A stretch of DNA of 64,000 nt from Hyphomicrobiales bacterium (GTDB lineage: Bacteria > Pseudomonadota > Alphaproteobacteria > Rhizobiales > Rhizobiaceae), in NCBI GenBank assembly GCA_900468065.1, contig UBTA01000063.1, positions 73,503 through 137,502 of the forward strand, given 5' to 3'. Positions 46,671 to 53,399 of the stretch are shown in pieces (position 1 is the stretch's first letter; each line of letters starts with the position of its first letter). A model generated the notes under the pieces. The model was not told where the DNA came from, made no database searches, and was given only the letters and a program-made list of their open reading frames with translations. A program made the position numbers and the translations under genes.

Positions 46671-47177
46671 GATCTTTTCCTTGAGAGATACAAATGAGCA
46701 GTGCAGTGATTGCCTGCTTCGTTGGGATCTTTGTACGCCTTTCGCGGGAAAAGATGGAGTGCAAAGAAAATGCATCTGCTATGCGTTTGTGCAATGCGAT
46801 GCTGTTTCGCTGGGCATTTTGGGCGAATGATGAAAAAGAAGCCATAGGTTAACGGTGCGGTCCGTGAAGCTGGAATCCATTTAACCATTTGTTTTTTAGG
46901 TGCGTTTTTTGTGGCAACATTGTGTTGCGGGGCGAACTGCGAGCCAGATTGCAGGGCAAGGCGTGTCGAGTATGCTGTTGCAACGAAAATAGGCAGTCGC
47001 TGATATGCTGCATTGCGTCTAAAGCTATGGTTGATCTGTGATCGGGCGCCGGTATGGGCGGTCAGGCCGTTCAAACCCTATAGGCGGAATCTGGACGAAA
47101 AAAAACGCCCGCCGGTGTGAGCCGGAGGACGTTTGGTCGCTGCGCATCAGGCCGGAAGAGCCGGCCGGTCGCGAGAC
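46671..47177. other. Intergenic region between the two DUF1127 genes
   Basis: About 500 bases without a gene: the leader of the first DUF1127 gene (right part) and the terminator of the second (47098-47135). The leader holds TTGCACAAACGCATAGCAGATGCA on the minus strand, which loosely resembles the promoter block of the second DUF1127 gene. A TTAACCAT sequence (46881-46888) resembles a CtrA half site. Nothing else is recognised. Confidence 0.5.
47098..47135 (-). terminator. Intrinsic terminator after the second DUF1127 gene
   Basis: On the minus strand AACGTCCTCCGG pairs imperfectly with CCGGCGGGCGTT (one mismatch, one G-T), followed by eight T. The left arm contains CCTCC. Confidence 0.75.
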
Positions 47178-47321
47178 TTACTTGACTGCCTGACGTGCAA
47201 CGTACTGGATGTCGCCACGGCCGATGCCGAGGTCGTTCAGTTCGCGGTCCGTCATGCGGCCGAGTTCGTTGCAGGTCTGACGATACTTGCGCCAATTGTT
47301 GAACGAGCGAGCGATATTCAT
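47178..47321 (-). CDS. DUF1127 small Arg-rich protein (second copy)
   Basis: A 47-residue protein MNIARSFNNWRKYRQTCNEL... ending DIQYVARQAVK, the most typical DUF1127 form (ELGRMTDRELNDLGIGRGDI). The ribosome site on the minus strand is AAAGGACC. It is related to, but clearly diverged from, the copy at 46527. Its promoter region carries a 29-bp block at 47406-47434 that is nearly repeated before the small RNA at 47539-47665, so both are probably controlled by the same regulator. RNA binding is inferred from family members. Confidence 0.92.
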   Translation of the reverse strand: MNIARSFNNWRKYRQTCNELGRMTDRELNDLGIGRGDIQYVARQAVK

Positions 47322-47378
47322 GATGCTGGTCCTTTCTAGGTTTGCCAGCACCGCGCTGGCCCTCATCTGATGGTTGGA

Positions 47379-47434
47379 ATATAGGCCGTTCTGGCCTGAA
47401 ATTACAGAGACAATGCTGCATCGCACCCATGCGC
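47379..47434 (-). promoter_or_regulatory. Promoter of the second DUF1127 gene with shared block
   Basis: The block at 47406-47434 reads GCGCATGGGTGCGATGCAGC then ATTGTCTCT on the minus strand. A CTATAT -10 element follows 21 bases later (47379-47384). There is no good -35 hexamer at 17 bases, as expected for an activator-dependent promoter. The same layout occurs at 47672-47727. Confidence 0.6.
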
Positions 47435-47538
47435 TTATTGCAAGCCTCAAAGCCTCGATGGCCAAACCATGGTCAAATTCTGTGCGAACGCTGCAGGATT
47501 ATAAGAGTGCAAGCTGATATTCAGGAGGGGGGTTGAAC

Positions 47539-47665
47539 AAAAAACAACGCCCGTCAGGGGAGGAGGTCCGACGGGCGTTGCTTATTCTGATCGACAACTG
47601 GGAGGAGGAGTGTTGCCGATCCCATCAGGGTGCGCTGGGAGGAGGAGTGCGCTGCCCTGAAGCTG
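47539..47665 (-). ncRNA. Small RNA A with three CCUCCUCC-loop hairpins (Cuckoo/CcsR/alpha-r14 type)
   Basis: On the minus strand three hairpins follow one another. Hairpin I (47625-47660) has arms TCAGGG/CCCTGA and inner GCGC/GCGC. Hairpin II (47589-47621) has arms GATCG-CAAC/GTTG-CGATC. Hairpin III (47545-47580) has an 11-bp stem CAACGCCCGTC/GACGGGCGTTG and a following T6 that makes it the terminator. Each loop shows a CCTCC core; I and II share CTCCTCCTCCC exactly. CCUCCUCC is an anti-Shine-Dalgarno sequence, the hallmark of the Cuckoo family (CcsR1-4 in Rhodobacter, alpha-r14 in rhizobia), which occur in tandem near DUF1127 genes. A TTATCT -10 element (47672-47677) predicts a start near 47665, right at hairpin I, for an RNA of about 125 bases. 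Confidence 0.82.
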
Positions 47666-47671
47666 CATTTG

Positions 47672-47727
47672 AGATAATTGTCGCCGGCGAGAATGTGTAG
47701 AGACAATGCCGAATGGCACCCATGTGG
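47672..47727 (-). promoter_or_regulatory. Promoter of small RNA A with shared block
   Basis: The block 47699-47727 matches the DUF1127 promoter block in 24 of 29 positions, including CATGGGTGC and GCATTGTCTCT. TTATCT lies 21 bases downstream, the same distance as in the DUF1127 promoter. Confidence 0.6.
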
Positions 47728-47837
47728 AACGCGCATAGCTGACGAAAATTTATCGCGCTGGCCTGGTCAGATTTTCAGCAGCCGCGCACCCGGCGCGGAG
47801 CAAACCCCAGCAAACAAGGGTTTTGTGGTGAGGCTGA

Positions 47838-47919
47838 AACGAATAACGCCCGCTGGGGGAGGAGATCCAGCGGGCGTCATTTAAGGGGATGAGCAACTGG
47901 GAGGAGGAGTGCGCCACTC
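47838..47919 (-). ncRNA. Small RNA B with two CCUCC-loop hairpins
   Basis: On the minus strand a hairpin at 47891-47919 (GAGTGGC with GTTGCTC, three G-U pairs) shows CTCCTCCTCCC in its loop. A second, strong hairpin at 47846-47877 has an 11-bp stem ACGCCCGCTGG/CCAGCGGGCGT and a CTCCTCCC loop. An 18-base stretch around the first loop is identical to hairpin II of small RNA A. A TATAGA element (47925-47930) fits a start near 47918. The T run after the last stem is weak (TATTCGTTTC), so this RNA may read through towards RNA A. Confidence 0.7.
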
Positions 47920-48032
47920 CGAATTCTATAAAGCGAACCTTTCAGTCCGCTGGCCTTTTCCACTTCTAAGCGGAAGCGGCTGGCCTTGCCGCTGACGGCC
48001 CCGATCGCTTTCGCTGATCTCGTTCCGTCTTC

Positions 48033-48127
48033 TTGAGTTGAATATAGCCATTCGATCGCTGTTTGTGCAGTGCAATATCATCATGGATGATATGCGAATT
48101 CCGCATGGCCTTGCTGATTCAACTCAA
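48033..48127. repeat. Nested inverted repeats, possible structured RNA or regulator region
   Basis: An exact 11-bp inverted repeat TTGAGTTGAAT (48033-48043) / ATTCAACTCAA (48117-48127) encloses an 8-bp hairpin ATATCATC-atg-GATGATAT (48075-48093) and a 5-bp one ATGCG-aattc-CGCAT next to it. The pattern looks like a closed multi-branch RNA. It lies upstream of small RNA B. No coding potential seen. Confidence 0.5.
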
Positions 48128-48320
48128 ATGCTTCCAAGACATCATGATCGCATGCAAACCTTCATGTTTCGTTAACGATGATCCGGCCTCCGAAATTCGG
48201 TCAGTCAACCGTGCCGGCGCGTTGCTGAAAATGATGAGGTGAAGCGCGGAGGGGGAGGGTGCTTTTGATTCGAAAGGAATTTACCCGTCTGCGGCTGGTC
48301 CCGCACGAGCGCTGCTGATC

Positions 48321-48339
48321 TAGGAATTGCCGATTCCTA
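48321..48339. promoter_or_regulatory. Palindrome upstream of the DUF2157 gene
   Basis: TAGGAAT-tgccg-ATTCCTA, exact 7-bp arms, 43 bases before the ATG at 48382. An operator is possible. Confidence 0.35.
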
Positions 48340-48381
48340 TGATATGTGTTGCCCAACACGCGCATGCAGGGGGATCGGCCG

Positions 48382-49494
48382 ATGTACCGGGGACGGATCG
48401 AAAAAGACTTTAATACCTGGGTTTCCAAGGGCATGCTGGATGCCGGAGCGGCAAAGGCGATGCTGGCGGAGTATGATGCACGCGGGACCGTTTTCAGTGC
48501 GGGCAGGGTCCTTTTGGTTCTAGCTGCTATCTTGCTGTCGGCCGCCATCCTTCTTCTCGTCGCCGCCAACTGGGAAGCCATCCCGCGTCTTTTGCGCGTC
48601 GCCGGTATCGTCGGTCTGATTTGGGCATTTTATCTGGCAGCCGCCGCCTGCCTTGGCCGTGGGTTCAAGGCGATGGGTGCTGCGCTGTTGGTTCTGGCGA
48701 CCATGACGTTCGGCGGTGCGATCGCGCTGGTCGGGCAGATGTATCACCTGTCAGGCGATGCGACCGATGCGCTGCTCGTCTGGTTCGCGGCGGCCTGCGT
48801 GGCGGCGGTGGCCTTTCGCTCCGCTGCGCTTGCGGTGTTCTGCGGTTTCCTGGCCTGGGCCATTTTCGGCGAGCTGGTGGTCGATAATGATGTGTCGTTC
48901 GAGGGCAACGGCTATATCTACCTCGTACCGCTGTTGATCGTCATCGTTATTGCCTTGGTGCGATACACCAATGCCGGCATCGCGCGGCATCTTGCATACC
49001 TTCTCGCCTTGGCTTGGCTCGGCTGGTTTTACATCGAGCTGCCGGAGGTTTGGGTTGCTGGTCTTCTGTTCGGGGCCGGCCTCGTGGCGTTCCTGGTGGC
49101 GAGCCTTCCCCTGTCGCCACTCTATCGTTTTGCCCGCGATGCCGGAGCCGCACCTGCCTTTTATAGCTTCGCGCTGGCCGTGATGGGGGTGGCCGCCTTG
49201 CACACGGAAGTCGATGGTCTTGGGCAGGAGATCGCGATCGGAGCAACGACGCTTGCGGTGGCACTTGGCGGTATTGCCATCGCCGGCCGGCTGAATGGCG
49301 CTGTCCGGTTTCTTGGTTATGCGGTGTTTGCGGCCGAGACCCTTTATCTGGCCTCCGAGACGCTCGGTAGTATCCTTGGCACATCCGGCTTCTTCCTGAT
49401 TGCCGGTGTCGTCGTTGCCCTGATCGCATGGTTGGTCATTCGGCTGGAAAAACGGCTTTCGTCCAAAACCACGGTAGAAGGGAGCGTGGCATGA
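48382..49494 (+). CDS. DUF2157 multi-pass membrane protein
   Basis: A 370-residue protein with a short soluble start (RIEKDFNTWVSKGMLDAGAAKAML, cited in part) typical of DUF2157, followed by about ten membrane helices. The region MTFGGAIALVGQMYHLSGD is the family signature. The function is unknown. ATG 48382 follows AGGGGGA; an earlier in-frame start adds 12 residues without a ribosome site. The stop overlaps the next ATG (ATGA), so it is coupled to the GDYXXLXY gene, a pairing seen in many bacteria. Confidence 0.85.
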   Translation: MYRGRIEKDFNTWVSKGMLDAGAAKAMLAEYDARGTVFSAGRVLLVLAAILLSAAILLLVAANWEAIPRLLRVAGIVGLIWAFYLAAAACLGRGFKAMGAALLVLATMTFGGAIALVGQMYHLSGDATDALLVWFAAACVAAVAFRSAALAVFCGFLAWAIFGELVVDNDVSFEGNGYIYLVPLLIVIVIALVRYTNAGIARHLAYLLALAWLGWFYIELPEVWVAGLLFGAGLVAFLVASLPLSPLYRFARDAGAAPAFYSFALAVMGVAALHTEVDGLGQEIAIGATTLAVALGGIAIAGRLNGAVRFLGYAVFAAETLYLASETLGSILGTSGFFLIAGVVVALIAWLVIRLEKRLSSKTTVEGSVA

Positions 49495-50072
49495 GCAACA
49501 ATCCGTTGATGAGGCCTTTATTCGCCGCGATCCTGGTGGCGCTGCTGCAGACCGCTTTCCTTGGCTATATGATCGAGAGCCGCGCATCGATCCTGCGCAA
49601 CGGTGTCGATGTGGTGCTGAAGACTGTTCCCGTCGATCCGCGCGACCTGCTGCGCGGCGACTATGTCATTTTATCCTACGATATCTCGACCATCCCGGCC
49701 GACAAGGTGACCGGCGGCTTTCCCACCGAGGCAACCGACGCGCAGCTCTCTGTCCGCCTGAAAACGCAGCCGGACGGATCCTGGGGTGTTACGGAAGCGT
49801 CCTTCGGCGCTCTTGCGCCAAAGGACGGCAGCGTCATTGCCCGCAGCTCACCGTTCTATTTCTATCCGACGCCGGATAGCCCGCAGGCTTCGCTGAATGT
49901 CGATTACGGTATCGAGCGCTATTATGTGCCGGAAGGAGAGGGCAAGGTTTTGGAGGAGGCGCGCAATGCCAGCGCCCTGTCGGTGACCGCACGGGTGGAT
50001 GACAATGGCCGGATGCAGATCCGTCTGATCGCCATCGATGGCAAGCCGCTCTATGAGGAGCCACTTTATTGA
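49491..50072 (+). CDS. GDYXXLXY domain protein
   Basis: A 193-residue protein with one N-terminal membrane helix (MRPLFAAILVALLQTAFLGYM) and an extracytoplasmic domain that carries the name-giving motif GDYVILSY after VDPRDLLR. The function is unknown; its regular pairing with DUF2157 suggests a membrane complex. It starts within the DUF2157 stop codon after GAAGGGAGCG. The readings upstream of ATG 49491 lie in another frame of the DUF2157 gene. Confidence 0.85.
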   Translation: MSNNPLMRPLFAAILVALLQTAFLGYMIESRASILRNGVDVVLKTVPVDPRDLLRGDYVILSYDISTIPADKVTGGFPTEATDAQLSVRLKTQPDGSWGVTEASFGALAPKDGSVIARSSPFYFYPTPDSPQASLNVDYGIERYYVPEGEGKVLEEARNASALSVTARVDDNGRMQIRLIAIDGKPLYEEPLY

Positions 50073-50123
50073 TCGTGAGGGGCCGCATCGACCGGACAGG
50101 TGACAGAAACACGACAAAAACCG

Positions 50124-50159
50124 CATTTTTCCTTCGATCCCCATTTTTCCTTTGATCCC
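50124..50159. repeat. 18-bp tandem repeat in the tRNA-Leu promoter region
   Basis: CATTTTTCCTTCGATCCC is followed directly by CATTTTTCCTTTGATCCC, 17 of 18 identical. The second copy supplies the TTGATC -35 element of the candidate tRNA promoter. Confidence 0.6.
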
Positions 50160-50179
50160 TTGGAAACGGGTGATATAGA
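50152..50179 (+). promoter_or_regulatory. Candidate promoter of tRNA-Leu
   Basis: TTGATC (50152-50157), 16 bases, TATAGA (50174-50179), about 105 bases before the mature tRNA. Confidence 0.4.
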
Positions 50180-50283
50180 GACGCCGCGCTCGGGAACGCC
50201 CTGAACCCGGTGCAGGTCTGTCTTCGGCGCTGTCGCTGGGACCTTTCTGTGCCGATGCGAGCAGGCGCTGCGGTTTTCTGAAC

Positions 50284-50368
<85 letters not shown>

Positions 50369-50540
50369 GAATAAAGGGACGTCCAGGGCTTGCCTTGGCG
50401 TCGATCGAGAGGACGGCGCCATTTTGCTTGCAAAACGGTGACTGATTTGCGTAAAGCCACTCCCGGCAAATGGATCGGCTCAAGTGCTCGTGTACAAGAA
50501 CACCGACAGAGCCCTGTCAACGTGAAATGAAGGTTTGAAC

Positions 50541-52013
50541 ATGCAGGTTATCGAAACGCTCGCTGAAGGGCTGAAGCGCGAACTCAAGGTCGTTATCCCG
50601 GCCAAGGACATGGAAGCTCGTATGAACGAGCGTCTCGCCGAAACCAAGGACAAGGTCCGCATCAACGGTTTCCGTCCGGGCAAGGTGCCTTTCGCACATC
50701 TGAAGAAGATGTACGGCAAGTCGATCATGGCTGAGCTCGTCAACGAACTCGTTCGCGAAAAGCCGACCGAAATCCTGTCCGAGCGCGGCGAAAAGTCTGC
50801 GACGCAGCCGGAAATCGCGATGACCGAGAATGAAGCCGAAGCGGACAAGATCCTCAGCGCCGAAGCCGATTTCGAATTCACGCTGGCTTACGAAATCATC
50901 CCGGCGATCGAACTCAAGGACGTCAGCGGCATCAAGGTGACCCGCGAAGTCGTTGATATCGACGAAGCCGAAGTGACCGAGCAGATCCTCAAGATCGCTG
51001 AAAATGCCCGCACCTACGAATCCAAGAAGGGCAAGGCGGCCAACGGCGACCGCGTCACCATCGATTACCTCGGCAAGGTCGACGGCGAAGCCTTCGATGG
51101 CGGCAAGGACGAAGATGCTGAGCTGGTTCTCGGCTCCAACCGGTTCATCCCGGGCTTCGAAGAGCAGCTCGTCGGCCTGAAGGCTGGCGACGAAAAGGTC
51201 ATCACAGTGACCTTCCCGGCTGAATACCCGGCTGCAAATCTTGCTGGCAAGGATGCCACCTTCGACATCACCGTCAAGGACGTTGCTGCCGCTGCTGAAG
51301 TCGAAATCAACGACGACCTCGCCACCAAGCTCGGCCTCGAATCGGCTGACAAGCTGAAGGAAGTCGTTCGCGGCCAGATCGAAAGCCAGTACGGCGCGAT
51401 GACCCGTCAGAAGGTCAAGCGTCAGATCCTCGACCAGCTGGACGAACTCTACCAGTTCGACACGCCGGAGCGTCTCGTTGACGCCGAATTCGACAACATC
51501 TGGCGCCAGATCAACACCGATCTGGAACAGGCCGGCAAGACTTTCGCCGATGAAGACACGACGGAAGAAGAAGCCCGCGGCGAATACCGCAAGCTGGCTG
51601 AACGCCGCGTCCGCCTCGGTCTCGTTCTCTCGGAAATCGGCGAAAAGGCCGGCGTCCAGGTTACCGACGAAGAAATGCAGCGTTCGCTGTTCGAACAGCT
51701 GCGCCAGTTCCCGGGCCAGGAAAAGCAGATCATCGACTACTTCCAGAAGACCCCGGGTGCTGCCGCCTCGCTGCGCGCGCCGATCTTCGAAGAAAAGGTC
51801 GTCGATCACCTGCTCTCCGAAGTGAAAGTAACCGACAAGACCGTCAGCAAGGAAGAACTGATGGCTGACGACGAGGAAGGCACTTCGGACACGAAGAAGG
51901 CCGCTTCGAAGAAGAAGGTCGCCAAGGCCGACGCTGCTGAAGGCGAAGAAGCCGCCGCACCAAAGAAGAAGGCCCCGGCCAAGAAGAAGGCCGCCGACGA
52001 CAGCGCCGAATAA
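50541..52013 (+). CDS. tig: Trigger factor, ribosome-bound chaperone and prolyl isomerase
   Basis: Binds nascent chains at the ribosome exit. The 490-residue protein has the N-terminal ribosome-binding domain with [14 protein letters not shown] (the signature loop, about residues 44-57), a central FKBP prolyl isomerase domain ([20 protein letters not shown], about 170-190), and a C-terminal helical cradle. A Lys/Ala/Glu-rich tail of about 50 residues (about 440-490) follows. ATG 50541 follows GAAGG. Codon use is strongly biased towards GAA, AAG and CTC, as in highly expressed genes. Confidence 0.96.
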   Translation: MQVIETLAEGLKRELKVVIPAKDMEARMNERLAETKDKVRINGFRPGKVPFAHLKKMYGKSIMAELVNELVREKPTEILSERGEKSATQPEIAMTENEAEADKILSAEADFEFTLAYEIIPAIELKDVSGIKVTREVVDIDEAEVTEQILKIAENARTYESKKGKAANGDRVTIDYLGKVDGEAFDGGKDEDAELVLGSNRFIPGFEEQLVGLKAGDEKVITVTFPAEYPAANLAGKDATFDITVKDVAAAAEVEINDDLATKLGLESADKLKEVVRGQIESQYGAMTRQKVKRQILDQLDELYQFDTPERLVDAEFDNIWRQINTDLEQAGKTFADEDTTEEEARGEYRKLAERRVRLGLVLSEIGEKAGVQVTDEEMQRSLFEQLRQFPGQEKQIIDYFQKTPGAAASLRAPIFEEKVVDHLLSEVKVTDKTVSKEELMADDEEGTSDTKKAASKKKVAKADAAEGEEAAAPKKKAPAKKKAADDSAE

Positions 52014-52039
52014 GTTCGCGTATCGTTGCATGACTTTGG

Positions 52040-52070
52040 AAAAGCCGTTCCGCAAGGGGCGGCTTTTTCT
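52040..52070 (+). terminator. Intrinsic terminator after tig
   Basis: AAAAGCCGTTCC pairs with GGGGCGGCTTTT (two G-T pairs) around GCAA, followed by T. Confidence 0.82.
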
Positions 52071-52187
52071 GTTTGCGAGGCTGGAAGATTGTTTTGATGT
52101 CCCGGCATCGTTTGCCGTTGCGGGTTTGCGATTCTGTCCCCGATTGGAACAATCCGAGAGGCTAAAACACTAAGGGCTTCCATAGAT

Positions 52188-52199
52188 TGACACTTGTCA
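52188..52199. promoter_or_regulatory. Operator-like palindrome upstream of the efflux operon
   Basis: TGACACTTGTCA, perfect 5-bp arms around CT, overlapping a TTGACA -35-like element, 55 bases before the adaptor gene. It fits a repressor (TetR-type) site overlapping a promoter. No regulator gene is adjacent. Confidence 0.4.
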
Positions 52200-52253
52200 T
52201 CGGACGGAGGAAGGTGAGGGCAGTTACCGGACGCGATTGAGGGGGGATATTCA

Positions 52254-53396
52254 ATGGCAGGTTGCGCTTATCGATCATTGGCGGCTAAGGCGATGGTCAT
52301 GTCGGTGATGGCAATGAGCAGCAGTGCCGTGGCTCAGGAGGCCGCCAAGCCCGCCGCTGCGCCGTCCGTTTCCGTCATCCAGGTCATTGAGAAGGATATC
52401 AGGCCATCGATTTCCTTCACCGGCCGCGTCGAGGCCGTCGACAAAGTTGAGTTGCGGGCGCGTGTCGATGGCTTTCTCGAAAAGCGGCTGTTCACCGAAG
52501 GCCAGGACGCCAAGCAAGGCGATCTTCTGTTCGTCATGGAGAAGGGGCAATACGAAGCTGCCGTCATTCAAGCTCAGGGCGCGATCGAGTCGGCTGAGGC
52601 CGCGTTGGCACTGACGAATATCGAGGTCCAACGGCAGACCACGCTTGTCGCCAAAAGTGCAGCTCCGCAAAACCAGCTGGACCTGGCCATCGCCAAGCAG
52701 AGCGAAGCAAAAGGCAGCCTGACGCAACTGAATGCCGCGCTGGACAAGGCCAAGCTCGATCTCGGCTATACGGAAATTCGCGCGCCGATTGCCGGACGCA
52801 TCGGCCGTTCGGCCTATTCCGTCGGAAACTTCATCGGCCCCTCGAGCAATGTGCTGGCGACGATCGTCAGCCAGGATCCGATCTATGTGAGCTTTTCCGT
52901 TTCCCAGCGCGAAATTCTGGACATTCGGGCCAAGCTGGCCGGCAAGGGAACGTTGGGCAGCACCGTCGAAGCGGCAGTCGTCTATGTCGAGCTTGCCGAC
53001 GGAAAGCGTTATGCCGAGCCCGGCAAGGTCAATTTTGTCGATGTGACCGTGGATCAGGGCACCGACACCGTCCCGGTTCGCGCGACATTTCCCAATCCGA
53101 ACCGGATCCTGATCGATGGCCAGCTGGTCACCGTCACCGTCGAAGGCGGCACCGCGCAAAAACTGCTGGTCGTGCCACAGGCAGCCATCCAGATCGACCA
53201 GTCCGGACCATTTGCGCTCGTCGTCAACAGCGAAAACAAGATCGAGGTCCGCCGCATCGAGCCGGGCCAGACGGAGGGCAGCGACCTGTCCGTCCTCAAG
53301 GGGCTTTCCGCCGGCGACAGGATTGTCACCGAGGGTATTCAACGGGTTCGCCCCGGGCAGGTTGTCGAGCCACTCGAAGTCAAGTCAGGGTCCTGA
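52254..53396 (+). CDS. RND efflux periplasmic adaptor (AcrA/MexA family)
   Basis: A 380-residue membrane-fusion protein that links an RND pump to an outer membrane channel. It has a signal peptide (about 1-28, ending AVA), the lipoyl half motif VELRARVDGFLEKRLFTEGQ, a helical hairpin (about 100-165), LGYTEIRAPIAGRIGRSAYS and a C-terminal barrel (VPQAAIQIDQSGPFALVV). ATG 52254 follows GAGGGGGGATATTCA. The permease gene follows after 3 bases. Confidence 0.93.
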   Translation: MAGCAYRSLAAKAMVMSVMAMSSSAVAQEAAKPAAAPSVSVIQVIEKDIRPSISFTGRVEAVDKVELRARVDGFLEKRLFTEGQDAKQGDLLFVMEKGQYEAAVIQAQGAIESAEAALALTNIEVQRQTTLVAKSAAPQNQLDLAIAKQSEAKGSLTQLNAALDKAKLDLGYTEIRAPIAGRIGRSAYSVGNFIGPSSNVLATIVSQDPIYVSFSVSQREILDIRAKLAGKGTLGSTVEAAVVYVELADGKRYAEPGKVNFVDVTVDQGTDTVPVRATFPNPNRILIDGQLVTVTVEGGTAQKLLVVPQAAIQIDQSGPFALVVNSENKIEVRRIEPGQTEGSDLSVLKGLSAGDRIVTEGIQRVRPGQVVEPLEVKSGS

Positions 53397-53399
53397 GCC

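Larger units (their letters stand above)
47322..48381. other. Non-coding region with tandem small RNAs
   Basis: About 1.06 kb without a supported protein gene, between a DUF1127 gene (-) and a DUF2157 gene (+). It contains two minus-strand small RNA candidates with anti-Shine-Dalgarno loops, a shared promoter block in two copies, a nested inverted repeat (48033-48127), a possible decayed CCTCC element near 48237-48265 and a palindrome (48321-48339), each given separately. Confidence 0.7.

Noticed and set aside
46881..46888. CtrA half site TTAACCAT
   Set aside because: No second half at the right distance and no suitable gene; chance likely.
47321..48381. Insertion sequence or CRISPR remnant
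   Set aside because: The repeats are not regularly spaced, there are no transposase fragments or target duplications, and the units fold as small RNAs.
50373..50410. Terminator after tRNA-Leu
   Set aside because: GACGTCCAGGGC and GCCTTGGCGTC can pair with a bulge, but no T run follows; termination not supported.
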